NCBI GenBank assembly: GCA_001414345.1
Contig: LLCB01000006.1
Location: forward strand, 186,001 to 250,000
DNA: 64,000 nucleotides
Source: Hymenoscyphus infarciens
Taxonomy: Eukaryota; Ascomycota; Leotiomycetes; Helotiales; Helotiaceae
Direction of reading: 5' to 3'
Below are positions 48,093 to 59,457 of this stretch, in pieces. The notes below the pieces were generated by a model. The model was not told where the DNA came from. It saw only the letters and a list, made by a program, of their open reading frames with translations, and did not search any database. Positions within the stretch are counted from its first letter, which is position 1. Each line of letters opens with the position of its first letter. The position numbers were made by a program, and so were the translations under genes.

Positions 48093-50619
48093 TCAGAAGA
48101 ACTCCTCCGTGACTGAACCTGGAGGCGAAGTAGTGGCACTATTCGAACCCGATGCGCCTTTCTTACTACCCAACATAGTCTTCAATGATCGCCTTAAGCC
48201 ACCTAGTGACTTTGGGCTTTTACCAGGTGTAGTCGGAGTCTTTCTTCCCGTGGAAGTTGAAGTTCTAGGTTCCAAGGCAGCAATGGCAGATGCAGTATTG
48301 AGAGTCAAAGAAGGTCGACCTTGATCTGAAGAGATTCTCGATGGGGCGGATCTTGTCTTACTCTTATCTAAAGCATTGAACTTTGACATGGGAATTCCAG
48401 TTGGTGCGTAGGCTTTAGGGGAACGCGGAAGAGCAGCGGGCTCATAGCTAGCTGATGGCCGAGGGGGGTATTCGATATTAGAGGAGCCGGAGTCACTGTC
48501 GGAATCAGAGGTGCACGTTTGCCATGGCGGTAGGTCTTCTGCGCGTGGTTGGTATACGCTGGGCACGTCGAAGAAGTGAAAGCCATGATCTTCAACTGGC
48601 GAGTTACCTTTGGGGCCTCGCGCAGCGTAAGATTGCGATATATTATCACTGCCTTTCTTGTGCTTGCATACTTTATGATGACGAGCCTTGGTCGCGGTAA
48701 CATTAAGGGATCCTGATCGCTTGCGCTGATGGAGAAAGCTTGACAGGTGCTCAGTAGCTTCGCCATCTGAGTGAGATCCCGAGGATTTCTTGTGTTTGTG
48801 GCCTGCTGACTCGGACCGCAGAAGTGGAGGGCGAGAAATGTAATTTTGTAGAGAAGAGCCACGAACTGGGAGGCTGGGTAATGGGCGTTGACTGAGAGTG
48901 AAATCTGTATTGCCAGTCTTCTCGGAGTTTTCAAGCCATGCGGCAGCTTTGAACTCTTGGTATACCTGCATTGGTGACCGCATAACGTTTGTAGTTGCGG
49001 TACCTGGAGATGACGGGCGAGGATATGATGGCGTGGCTGCCCGGAGTTTTGTTGGGGATTTTGAGAGGACAGGAAGGTTATTGCATGGAGGAATGTACGG
49101 TAGCAATTTCTTGGGAGCAACCTCGTCACCACCATCATCCTTGTCATGATTGACTAAGCCTGGAACATTGGACATTTCCTCATCCCTTGCAGATTCAAAA
49201 GGGGTCCCAGGTCGCTCGGCAACGGTTGGAGTTTTCAGGTCGTCTTCGTCCATCCTTCTGTAGTCGGCAGGCACGACTGTTTCACTATCCGCATCCGAGT
49301 CCGTACTATCGTCTCCATCATCCTCATCATCCTCATAATATTCCCAACCTTCTTCTTCATTCGATCGGTCGATTCTTGCGTAATCTCGGGGAAGATAAAC
49401 GCGAGCCATTAGTGAAGGAGGTTTGAAGTTTGGTCTTGCAAGTCTTCTGGCGAGCTCTTTCTCTCGCCTCTTCTCCTCCTCTCCTTCATACGCCTCGAAA
49501 TGCCTTTCGTCTAGCAGTTCTTGAGTCGCCAATGATAGGCCATACAGATCCAATGTGCTCTTTGATGGCGGAATAAAGGTACGAGGCGAATCGTCTGGAA
49601 CTATTTGAAGCAGTTGAAGAGTTTCCCAGGTTCGATAGTGAAACTTGAACGCTGTATGAGGTCTGTCGATACGATCTTTCAGTAGCCATCTGTAGAATTT
49701 GGCATCGCCGGCATCATCCATGAGACCAGCCGAGCGGAAGCTTGAAGATAAATCGGTCAGCTTGTGTTTGGAATAAAGGCTAACATATACGGGAAGCATC
49801 CAAGGGTATGAGATACTTACAATATGCCATAATCCTTTTGGCTCTTATGAACGGGGGGGTCTTGGACACATCTAACCTTGCCTAGGGCACGATAAGCTCG
49901 AATCTGGATCAGCCCTCCATCTGCAGCCGCCGATCCAACTCGAGGTTGAACAAAGTAGAAAGCCCGACGTTCAAGTCCACATTTCTTATATCTCATGCCA
50001 TATTTATCTTCGTAGACGAACTTTTCGCTCGGATCAAAGAACGCTCTCGATACCTGGCCTGCTGGGTTCTTAGCTGCATCATGTCCCCATGACATAACTT
50101 CTCTGCCGTTTATCGAGAGCTTGAAGTAGAACAATTCGTGTTCAGCCTCGTCGTGGATTCGATATTTCAACCACCAACGGGTGTCTATTCGAGGTCAAGG
50201 GGTGTCGTGCAATTGGAAGGGCGCAACATACCTGGGATAGCGGGTACATAAACAGAGATAGCGGTTTGCTTTCCTAGAAAGCGATCGGTTTTGCTCTCCA
50301 CCGTCGCAACGGGGTTTGGACCTGGCACGTAAACGACAAGCTCCTTTCCGAGAACTTTATCGGCCTTGCTTTGAATCTCGACGGCAAGGTTCGTTCCTGA
50401 TAGCTCCGAATCTGAGCCTCCCTCCGAACCTCCATCTATCGCTACATCTGTAGTCGCATCCGGCTCGGTATCCGATATTTGCTTTTGACCCTCGCCTCCA
50501 TCAACACCATCTTGAGATCGGTTTGTCCACTGTGTGTTGTCGGGATGAGGAAACTCTGGGAAGGTACCCAGATTAGACAGACAGACAAGGCTAAATTCGA
50601 CACCGTTGCGGCGTGGCAT
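48093..50619 (-). CDS. Uncharacterised fungal protein with disordered C-terminus
   Basis: Three exons: 50619-50232, 50184-49821 and 49740-48093; about 799 aa. I do not recognise a named family. The first half looks globular: MPRRNGVEFSLVCLSNLG, then two similar KADKVLGKELVVYVPGPNP / KTDRFLGKQTAISVYVPAIP segments (an internal repeat). An aromatic-rich core follows (DTRWWLKYRIHDE, FYFKLSINGREVMSWG, RAFYFVQPRVGSA). The second half is low-complexity: acidic (EYYEDDEDDGDDSTDSDAD), then Ser/Pro/Lys/His-rich, ending RRSLKTMLGSKKGASG. No signal peptide or membrane segment. Splicing restores VPAIP-DTRWWLKY and DYGIF-FRSAGLMDD, and intron 2 has a CTGAC branch site. A nuclear or scaffold role would be a guess. 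Confidence 0.75.
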
Positions 50620-52018
50620 GGTGAAAATACCAATTGCTAGTCAACTTGACCATGGGTCTTCCAGTCGAGGAAAGAAAAGCTAGTGAACAAGAAAAGACAA
50701 ACTATTGTCTTCCTGTTGAATGCAGATGAAGGTCGAAATATCGTTGTCAAACGCTAGCGCAATTCCAAAAGGCGGCCAATGAAATAGCGAACCGTTGCGG
50801 CTCTCACAATCGAGCAGGTCGGCCGACCAACCACCAACCACCCCCTTCTGTCTGTTGACTCGCCCCACCCCCACACAAACCAGGGACCCACCAGTATCTT
50901 CAAGTATACGTCTATGAGATCCTTAATGTAAAAGTCGGCCGCAAACGACGGATGTCTCAACCGCGATTACCTAGTTCGCCATCGAAGGGGGTGAGGCCTT
51001 CATTTCAGAAAACTAGTTCTTTCAAGACGAGAAAATAATGAATGTCAAAATTATTCTACCTATCCGTACTAGAAGCAAATCAGCGAAATTGATATACAGG
51101 CCAGGAAGGTGGTAGACAGACCTCACAGCTTCTACGCCTGAATACGCAAAAGACTCTTGAAACTGGTAAGAGATGTAGTCCTTGTTCTCAGTATAACCAC
51201 TCCTCCGTCTTTTCAAAGATTCTGAGGCGTGTTTTTATTTCCTAAAAGGCTAGGAGAATCAAGACATCTGTTATCTCATTCTCCTGAACCTTCCTGAGTA
51301 ATAGTTACAATGATCCTAGGCTTTCTCGAATGATGGTTAGTGGTTATGTGATCAGAAGAAAACCCGGATTTCCTCTCAAATGTCATAGTTGACCATTAGA
51401 AAAGGGGGGGGGGGGGTTGGAAGACGCTTTTGGAAGTGTCCCGCGCGCGTTATGTGCGAGTTTGAGGCATTTCTAGGCCCTGATGGTAACTCAGAAAGAT
51501 CCAGTATCAATTGGTCGCTAGGGCTCGAGTAGCCATACATTGGCAAGAGGTGAGGGGAAGTCACAGACCATTGCATAAAAAGGCACTATTGGAGTTGATC
51601 AAGTTCAAAATCGGATGGCTCCTAGGAGAAAAGTCTCTAAGCATGTATCCTGAGTGTTGGAATTGTTGGGGGGAGGTAGAATAGATCGAAGGGATTCCAT
51701 GGGCATCAATATGTCTCACGTTGAAGTGACTTCCCGACAGTAGCAGCTGGTATTGTTAATAATACTTTGGAGGGTTTGAAGGAGCACGCAATGAGTTGAA
51801 CCTCGATGATACATATACCCTCCGAGAGCGTCCCACCGACTATGCAATGGCGTGGCATGGGTGTAGACAGACTCCTGAACCCAATTTTGGCAGCAGAGGA
51901 TGTCTGAGACTTACCGCCACACGATATCCAGCCAAGTTCCCAAGATTGAAAGATTCTTTCTGTGTTTCCGCAGTAGTTGTATTCCTTATTTACAGACGCC
52001 CTTCCCGGTGTCGTTTGC
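50620..52018. other. Intergenic, no supported gene
   Basis: The upstream region of the uncharacterised gene (to about 51,000), then downstream sequence of the NDUFS5-like gene. A 13-base G tract lies at 51404-51416. Open frames here (for example 51706-52047) lie antisense to the NDUFS5-like trailer and show no motif. Confidence 0.45.
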
Positions 52019-52488
52019 TCATTTGAGCACAGCCTTGGTATCTTCATCCTTATCTAACAAGCCCAAATTTCGGATCGCTCCCGCCGGTGGTACGTCGTCG
52101 CGAGGTGCTGCAGCTTCAGCCTTTCGATATGCGGTTTGTAAAGCTCGAACTCTCGATGCCTATGTGGTTGAGTTCCATTAGCCCAACCCAGCTTGGTAGA
52201 AATGCACTGGTTGCTTGTAGTCCCCCCACTCACCTCTTTCTTGTGATGCAGGCACTCGTAATAATCCTCCAAGACTGGCACACACTTCTTCTTTCCGGTA
52301 TCGTCTTCAGCGTTTGTGTTGACGACATAGCAAGCTAGAACCTCTTGCCAGAAGGGAAAGCATCGTGAGGTCCCTGTGAACGATGAACATTAGCCATTGA
52401 ATCCCAATTTCGCACCCCAAAGCTCCGGCAGAGCCCATATTTGATCCCGAGCGTGCTTACCTCCAGTGAGTCCGTAGCCAGACGACAT
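52019..52488 (-). CDS. Complex I accessory subunit, NDUFS5-like twin CX9C protein
   Basis: Three exons: a 28-nt first exon (52488-52461), 52373-52234 and 52159-52019; about 102 aa. It starts MSSGYGLTGG. The helix-hairpin core has C14-X9-C24 (CFPFWQEVLAC) and C40-X9-C50 (CVPVLEDYYEC), the twin CX9C pattern oxidised by Mia40 in the intermembrane space. The tail LGLLDKDEDTKAVLK matches what I recall for fungal NDUFS5-type subunits (15-kDa type, membrane-arm proximal). The tiny first exon and the three-part structure mean no single open frame shows the gene; joining at GTAAGC/CACAG and GTGAGT/CATAG gives one clean frame. Sec39 starts 210 bp away in the opposite direction. Confidence 0.9.
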
Positions 52489-52698
52489 ATTGTGTGCTTA
52501 ATTCGTTGTATTGCTTCTCGGGCCTTGGGGAAGTGGTGAGGTTGAAGTTGAGAAAGGGCGCTAGGGCTGCATCGATGCCTTGTTTGTACTGGTGAGGCTG
52601 CAACCAAAGTTCCCAGTTTTAACAGCTATTATTATTCGCGTCATCCATGCGCCAACATCAATCCCCATGCTGCCATTCTCTTTGGATCAACCGTAAGT
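52489..52698. promoter_or_regulatory. Short divergent promoter, NDUFS5-like / Sec39
   Basis: Only 210 bp lies between the two ATG codons, so the promoters must overlap. It contains a TTATTATT run (52,627-52,635). No strong palindrome was seen. Confidence 0.6.
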
Positions 52699-55651
52699 AT
52701 GGCAGGGCCTGATGTATCCCCAGCTAAAGCCATACTTTTGGCAGTTCAGCTAGCTGCCGCTGTCGACCTCACATCCTTCGAAAGCCTTGTTTCCCGGTAT
52801 CCAAGGACGCTTCATAAAGAGCTTGTTCTGCGAATACTCCTTACCTATCTGCCGGAAATTCTCGAGACGTCGGAGTATATATCCCTCCTAGGGAGACTCG
52901 ACGCTGGAGAACTGGAGAATGATCCCGATTTTGAGCCAACGAAACTCGGTTTGGAGGAACTGGATGAGGTAGAGGCAAAGAAGAAAGCGCGAAAGCTACG
53001 TTTGCTTGCTTTGGAGCCACCATATGACTTTGCAGACGAAGACCCGAGTCCGCTCATTCGATTTCTTGTTCTACGGGCACTACGAATTGATGAAAATACG
53101 GGGTTGATCACCCGGATACCAGAGCTACTTCAGCCTTTTCTACACCTTTCCACGTACCTCAGAACCTGGATCATTTCTACGATTCTTCCCCTACTGCGAT
53201 TCAACTACGAGTACCATGCAGATGACGGAATCCCCCTCACGATTCCGAAGTTCGAACGTCTGGATGACGAAGCGGGCGTCAAGCTGCTACTCTCAAAAAC
53301 CGCCCATGATGAAGAAAGCCCGGGAAATACGGTTGGGCGTGATTTGAGGGGCTTGGTTGGGCCTTGGATGTATGGCGATACAAGATGGAAACGGAGAAAG
53401 TCAAGACTGGAATCTCAAGCCGGGTTACAACACTCTATGCACTTTGATCAGAACCCTATTTCGAACGAGAAGTGTATTGGGTGGGAGGAAGTTTTCAAAT
53501 GGATTACACAACAGGCAGGGAGTGCATGGAGAACAGCAGTAGATGCCATTGAACAATGGGATGGGCCAGGGGATTTGGACGTTGGGGAATATAGTGATGG
53601 TTCCGTCTGGCTGGACGAAGACGAGCAGCAACTTCTTGAACGAAGATACGCTCGCGCAGCTTTAGCCGCTGCATATTTGATTTCCGAGGAAGGTGAGGAT
53701 GCTTTGAACGGGGTATATCGGATTTTGGAACGGCTTATAAAGCTCATGGACCAAGCCAGAGTGCCGTCGCTGCAAGCAGCTTGCTCGCTACTAATGCCTA
53801 TCATATTCCAGGATGATGAATTTCCGTCTACCAAGCATGCTCAATATCTCCGGAATAATTTGTTGGGTGAGGACAATAGCCTGACGAAGCCAGGTGAAAT
53901 CTCAGTCCAAATCCTTCATGCGTTGGTCATTTCTGCATATTTGTGTACGAGGATAGGATCCGGGTTTACCGTTAGAAGAGCTGGTGAGCTGGCGTTGCTT
54001 CAAGACGAGACCGAACAAAAAACCGAATTCAGCAAATTGCTGGTCGATGTTCGCAACGGACCGAAAGGCGACGACAAATATTGGATAAAATTGAGAAACG
54101 AGATTTTGTGGTTGCGCAGTTGGGGCGTTGAGGAAATCTCGGAAGGTGCAGATGCTTCAAACGGAAGGGGCATTCTGGGTAAACTTTCTAAAGAGTATAT
54201 CGAGGCCGAGCTCCTTACCCTACTTCTCTCAAACACCCGTACGCATTCTTTTTATTCTGCATTGCCCGCGTCACTTTATTAATACGTTTTCCAGGATATA
54301 CGCTCGCTCGCTCCATTTACGAAAAGTCCCCAGACCGACCATTGTCAAAGAAGGCTTTGGAGGACACTGTTATTTCCGCAGCCATGAATGCTTACGACAA
54401 TGCCACAAATCCCAACAAGACCAGAGGTGGCGTCAAGAAATGTCATGACATGTAAGTTCCTTCTCGTTCATAGCTATATATGAAAACATGTATGCTGACT
54501 TGATGTGCAGTATCGAGGCATTTCCAGGCACCCTGAGCGATTCTCTTCGAGCACGCCAACTCGAGTGTTTGATTAACGCCACACATTCCCTTGAGAATTA
54601 TAGACTTGTCTTCAAACAAGGAGAAAACTTTAAGCCTGTCACTCTACGCGTACACGGCGATCCCATATCAATTATTGGCAAAGTCTTGGACCAGAATGAG
54701 AAGAGTTATCTCAAGATTGTCGATTTCATAAATATCGGTAGAGAGATGGTCAAAGCTGGTCTCACTATGCGGAACTTCGACGGCTCGTCGAAGAAAATGG
54801 GTGAGAAGGATCTCGAGGAGCAATCACTGATTTCAGACAAGCGAGTTGTCAGCATGTGTATCGCTGCTGCTCTCGCCGAGGACGATTTTGAAACGGCATA
54901 TTCATATGTGGTGACACGGCTGAAGAAGATTGGAGGGCCGGCGCAATCACGTTCATTCAATGTTGATCATAACGAAGCAGGGCTCACGGCAGAAATCCCT
55001 CCCAAAAGTATCGATGATTGGTCCTGGCTTGCAGCTTTGGAAGCTGGAAAATATCGTCGTAACGCAAACACAGTCTCAGCAAGTCAAGCAAACGGAAGTG
55101 GAAGCAACAATGTGAGGCACCTTGAGCAGCGGATCGAATGCCTCGCCCAAGCACTTCGGCTTGCTCCAAAAGCGACCCTCCAGGATATTTTGAACGCATA
55201 TCGCCGTTGTGAAGAAGAACTCGAGGCGGCAGTGAAGCTGGAAGCAGAGCAGGAAGCACTTTGGGATACACAAGGGGACGACCAGTTCATGCCTGGGGGC
55301 TTTCAGTCAACTCCTGCGAAGCAAAATACGACCAACACCAACGCTCGCACTATGGAGGAAGCCCCAATGTCTCTTTTCGATCTTTCGCGGGCCAGCATGG
55401 CAAGAGCGCAAACTGGATTCTCTGCGCTATCTAGGCTGCGCGGTAGTGAAACTGAGTCTGGAACCCCTGGTCCAGTGATTTCTGGGGGCACTGATAGTTC
55501 TCGGGATGAGGCAGGCGCACCCAAAGTGGGAACGAGAAAGAGAGACCAGGTCAAGAATCTTGCTGTTGGAGGGCTTGCATCTGGAATTGGGTGGTTGATT
55601 AATGCTCCGACCCCTCAGTTGGAGGATCGTGGTCATGATGAACAACGATGA
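52699..55651 (+). CDS. SEC39: Sec39 domain protein (Dsl1 tethering complex)
   Basis: Three exons (52699-54238, 54295-54451, 54511-55651; introns 56 and 59 nt); about 945 aa. Sec39 is a subunit of the Dsl1 complex, which tethers COPI vesicles at the ER. The sequence is an all-helical solenoid: LAAAVDLTSFESLVSRYP, HKELVLRILLTYLPE and, after splicing, YTLARSIYEKSPDRPL, KKALEDTVISAAMNAYDNAT and IIEAFPGTLSDSLRAR. These are the hallmark segments of the Sec39 domain. The C-terminus (about 820-945) is polar and likely disordered. There is no membrane segment. Length agrees with other filamentous ascomycetes and is longer than yeast Sec39. Start context is clean at 52699. Confidence 0.9.
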
Positions 55652-55966
55652 AATGCTTTTGTTTACGGAGTCGGATGGCGAGCGTGGGGAGGGAGTTTGG
55701 AAAGTATTGCATGGCATTCTGGCGTTTAGAGCTGTACAATACCCTTAGTACCGTAATTTGGTAGTTGTAGTATACAACTGAGGTTATCCTTAGGTGAGAG
55801 GAAAGTAATAGGATAGCAAGAAACACTCGTTGAATTCATTGGAAAGCATTCTTGTTCGAATAATCAACATTTAAATTTCGTAATTCTGCTCAGACAATAG
55901 AAATATCTGCCGACATGACGGCCAACTAGGTACAAACTGGGGGGGTGAATCCTCTCCATATTTCTA
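55652..55966. other. Sec39 downstream region up to the transposon
   Basis: 315 bp of ordinary intergenic sequence ending at the TA target site of the Tc1/mariner element. Nothing else was seen. Confidence 0.5.
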
Positions 55967-58059
55967 CGGAGGACGCGGTCAAAAGTATGGAGAATACAGG
56001 GCTGTGCACTGTAGGGGTGCCCTGAAGGTGGTAGGTGCCCTAAAGCCACTTTTTAGCCCCTCTTTTTAGCGAGTCTATAGGGGGGTCCTTCTTATGAATT
56101 ATCCTATAACTCTATTATTTAATATATTCTTTTTAAATTTAAATGCTAGTTTCTTCTTTACTTACTCTATCTTTAAAGCTCTTTTACTAGCCTTTTTACT
56201 AGTGAAATGTCTGAATTTTTAGGTAGTGAAGAGAGTCTTCTTTTAGAAGACGATAATAGCTGTTTATAAGATTATGACTCTGAATATGATTTGGATTATA
56301 ATCTTTTTAATAACGACGACGACGAAGAAGAAGAGGACCTTTATAGTGGGCCTAAATTAGAGGACCTAGATACTTATTTATAGAACGTCTCTTATACTCT
56401 AGACTCTATTCCCTCCCTCTTTATACTTTCTATCCTACTTCGTCTAGCTACTATTCTCTTACTGACTATTATTACGTAATAAGTAGTCGATATCGCTTCT
56501 ATAGTAACGTCTATCTCTTATCCTAGCTAGTCTAAAAGGAAGAAGTAAAATTTAGTAGGAGTAAGAGTTACTACTCTCTCTCTCTTTAACTATAGGTTTA
56601 AGATAGAAGAGATTACTACTTAAACTAGTATCTCTTAGTCTAGTATTTATAAGCTACGAGTTAAGGCTAAAGAGAGAGAGTGGATTCTAGGAACGAATAT
56701 AGAGACCTAGTATATAGATAATAAACCCTGCCTTAGAAGGCTACTAATAGTAGAGAAGATTCGGCTTTGTATTCTTAAAGTTATAACTAAGAATAGTATA
56801 ATAAGAGAGTAGTTATATTAGCGAATTATATAAGAAGTTTAAGAGACTTCTAGCTATATAAAAGAAGAGAGCCTATCTCTAAGTACTATTTATTAGTTAA
56901 TAAGAAGCGAGGGATACTAAGTATATAAAAGAATAATAAAACTAGGTCTAAATAAGTAGTAAAAGAAGGCTTGTTTAAACTAGTGTTTACTTTATAAGAA
57001 GTAGACTTTAAAGGATTAGAAGAACGTTATCTTTACTAACGAGACGTTAGTCTAGAAGAGAGGGATAAGAGAGTGAAGAAGAGTGTAGAGAACGAAGAAG
57101 GAGATATATTACTAATATGTTATTATGTGTTAGTAGAAAGAGTTTAGCGAGTTTATATAGTAGAGCTTTTTCTCTTACGATATAAAGGGGCCTTATTATA
57201 TCTAGGAAAAGAAGACGAAGAAAGAGAAGAAGAAATATAAGAGAGATATTATAATATAGAATACTACTTAGTTCTTTTAAAATAAGAAGAAATAGAAGGC
57301 TCTTTAGAATATGAAATAATAAGCGAAGATAGACTAAAAATAATAAGATATTAAGATAGTAAAGACTCGGCGCTAAAAGAAGTATTATAAAGAAACTCTC
57401 TAACCTCTTATTAATACGCTTCACCCTCTATTTAAGTATAAAGAGTCTACTAGTCTTATTATTTTAAAAAAGAGGTAAGAGAGAATAAACTAGTACTAAT
57501 ATTAAGAGAAGATTCTACGTTCTTTACTTCTTCCTTTTATATAAAAATATAAGAAGGATCAGCTAGAGACTTTAGTATAAGAAGATAATACCTCTACTTA
57601 TACTTACTAAGAATAATAGAAGGTCTTTAGTATATATACTATATATAAGCTTCTTTAGCTAGGAAACTCTCTTAATCTTAACACTATAGAGCCGACTTAG
57701 TACTAGATAAAGAGAGAAACAACAAAAGAGAGGCCGATTAATACTAAGAAAGTATTAAAAGAAACGTAGATTAAGTACTAAGAAGATATACTATAGAAGA
57801 AGATATAAGTATAGATTAAGCATATTCCAAGGTATATTAAAGAGATTATTAAGCTTAAAGGGGGTAATAAGTATAGAGAAGGTAGATTATTAGGTAAAGA
57901 GAAGCTAAGAGTATATAATTAGTATAAATAGCCTTAAAAAAGCTCTAATAAAATAACCTTTGAACCAACTAAAAAGTGGCTTTAGAGCACCTACCACCTT
58001 TTAGGGCACCCCTACAGTACACAGCCCTGTATTCTCCATACTTTTGACCGCGTCCTCCG
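55967..58059. mobile_element. Tc1/mariner-type DNA transposon, RIP-mutated
   Basis: A TA dinucleotide flanks both ends (55965-55966, 58060-58061). Terminal inverted repeats of about 90 bp, starting CGGAGGACGCGGTCAAAAGT, are nearly identical. The body encodes a recognisable but stop-filled transposase on the plus strand (56207-57931). The ends keep normal base composition while the body is strongly AT-shifted. It sits between Sec39 and the glycosyltransferase gene, with its right end about 165 bp before the latter's ATG. Confidence 0.92.
56207..57931 (+). pseudogene. Decayed Tc1/mariner transposase (DDE_3 type)
   Basis: The frame is constant from the ATG at 56207 to a stop at 57931 (phase checked at 56639, 57023, 57581, 57662 and 57911). 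No indel is detectable, yet there are dozens of TAA/TAG codons. Recognisable pieces: an acidic N-terminus (DDDEEEEDLYSGPK), a helix-turn-helix block around SSIYKLRVKAKERE, NVIFTNETLV (first Asp region, now Asn), EDNTSTYT (second Asp region) and GNSLNLNTIEP (the family's GNSPDLNxIEP). Pure G:C to A:T damage with frame retained is what RIP produces. Not functional. Confidence 0.85.
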
Positions 58060-58225
58060 TACTCCGTAAGCCTTCCAGGTCCCCTCCCAGGCACGTGCCA
58101 GGATCGCCATGGATGCTGCAGCAAGCTTCCCCGGGCTCTTCTCCAGCTAATCACCGTCACCCGCGACACTTTTGGATCCAGTCTCGACCTCGACCTAGCT
58201 CACCTAGCTAGCCCGCGCGTCTCTC

Positions 58226-59457
58226 ATGGCGGGAGCCCGCTATTACTTCCGGCGTATCAAATTCCTCACCTCGTCTCCTCCCTTCAAACTCCTGGCAACA
58301 TGTCTCTGTCTCTTTACAGCTTTTCGCTGGGTGTTGCGCCATAATCATAATCACGATGTCGACTTTGCGACGATTACGATCGATGTTGATGATGAGGGTA
58401 TAGATTGGAGTAGGTATTATTATGCGCAGTTTGTGAGGAGGGAGGAGGAACTTTGTAGTGCGCTTATGGTTTGGAGTGGGATGGAGGAGATTGGGAGTCG
58501 TGCACAGGTTAGTTACCTACTGATCAGTCGCGACAGAGGGGATGGGAGGGAGTAAGACATCGAACTGACTGGTTGCAGCGTATAATGCTCTACCCTTCGA
58601 ATTGGACTCCCAACGAAACACAAGCCAACTCTGACCGCTCCACGACCCTCACACCCATCGCACGACTCCTCCAAACAGCAGAGAAATCCTACTACGTTAA
58701 ACTCTCCCCCCTCGATGCTCTTCGCAACAACTCCCTATGGACAGCAGGAGGTTTCGACCCTAAACTCCTAGCCTTCAACCTCACAGAATACAACCGCGTC
58801 CTGGTTCTCGAACTGGACTCTTTGGTTCTCAAAAACCTAGATGAATTGTTCCTTTTTCCGCCAGCGCCAATTGCTATGCCGTTCATAGAGCAGAAAGAGG
58901 GGGCAGGGTTGTCGACACAGATGATGCTTGTGGAACCAAATGCGAAATCCTTTCGTAGATTGTATGAACGATTCTCCCTCTACCTCTCTCCCCCCGATCC
59001 AAAACCTATATCCGTACGAGACCTCTTGTTCTATACTTTCCCCAATAATATCCTGAGGATACCGCAACGACCATACAATCTTCTCACCAGCGAATTCCGG
59101 CGGAAAGATCATACCGCATATATGGCGCCTAGGAATAGAAGCGAATCATGGGATCCAGATGAGATATTAGGGGAGGCGAAGGTGATGCAATATTCCGATA
59201 AGGGGCTTCCGAGACCTTGGGTTAGGGCTGAGAGGGCGGTACTGAATCGGTATATGCCCGGGTGTAGGGAGAAGGAGGGGTTTGGGGGGAGTGATTGTAG
59301 AGAGAGGGGGATATGGTTGAGGCTTTATAGAGAGTTTATTGAACGACGAGAGGCGGTTTGTGGGGTGGGGTTTGAGGTTAAGAGTTCTGAGGAGCTGGGA
59401 TTTGGAGGGGATGTGAGGTTCGAGAGTTGGACGGATGATGGCTTGTTTGGGGATTGA
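58226..59457 (+). CDS. GT8/GNT1-like glycosyltransferase, type II membrane protein
   Basis: Two exons (58226-58507, 58579-59457; intron 71 nt); about 386 aa. Seen: a basic N-terminus, one membrane anchor (about 20-37, LLATCLCLFTAFRWVL), then a catalytic domain with VLVLELDSLVLKNLDELF (Asp about 174), FPPAPIAMP and STQMMLVEPNAKSF. This is the pattern of fungal glycogenin-like and GNT1-type Golgi transferases, which add a sugar from a nucleotide donor to glycans or glycolipids. The metal-binding motif appears as ELDS rather than the usual DxD/LDSD, which is worth noting. Donor and acceptor are unknown. A RIP-mutated transposon ends about 165 bp upstream, so only a short GC-rich promoter remains. 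Confidence 0.8.

Noticed and set aside
57047..57424. 125-codon minus-strand frame in the Tc1/mariner element
   Set aside because: Leu/Ile-rich antisense artefact of AT-rich RIP DNA opposite the transposase frame.
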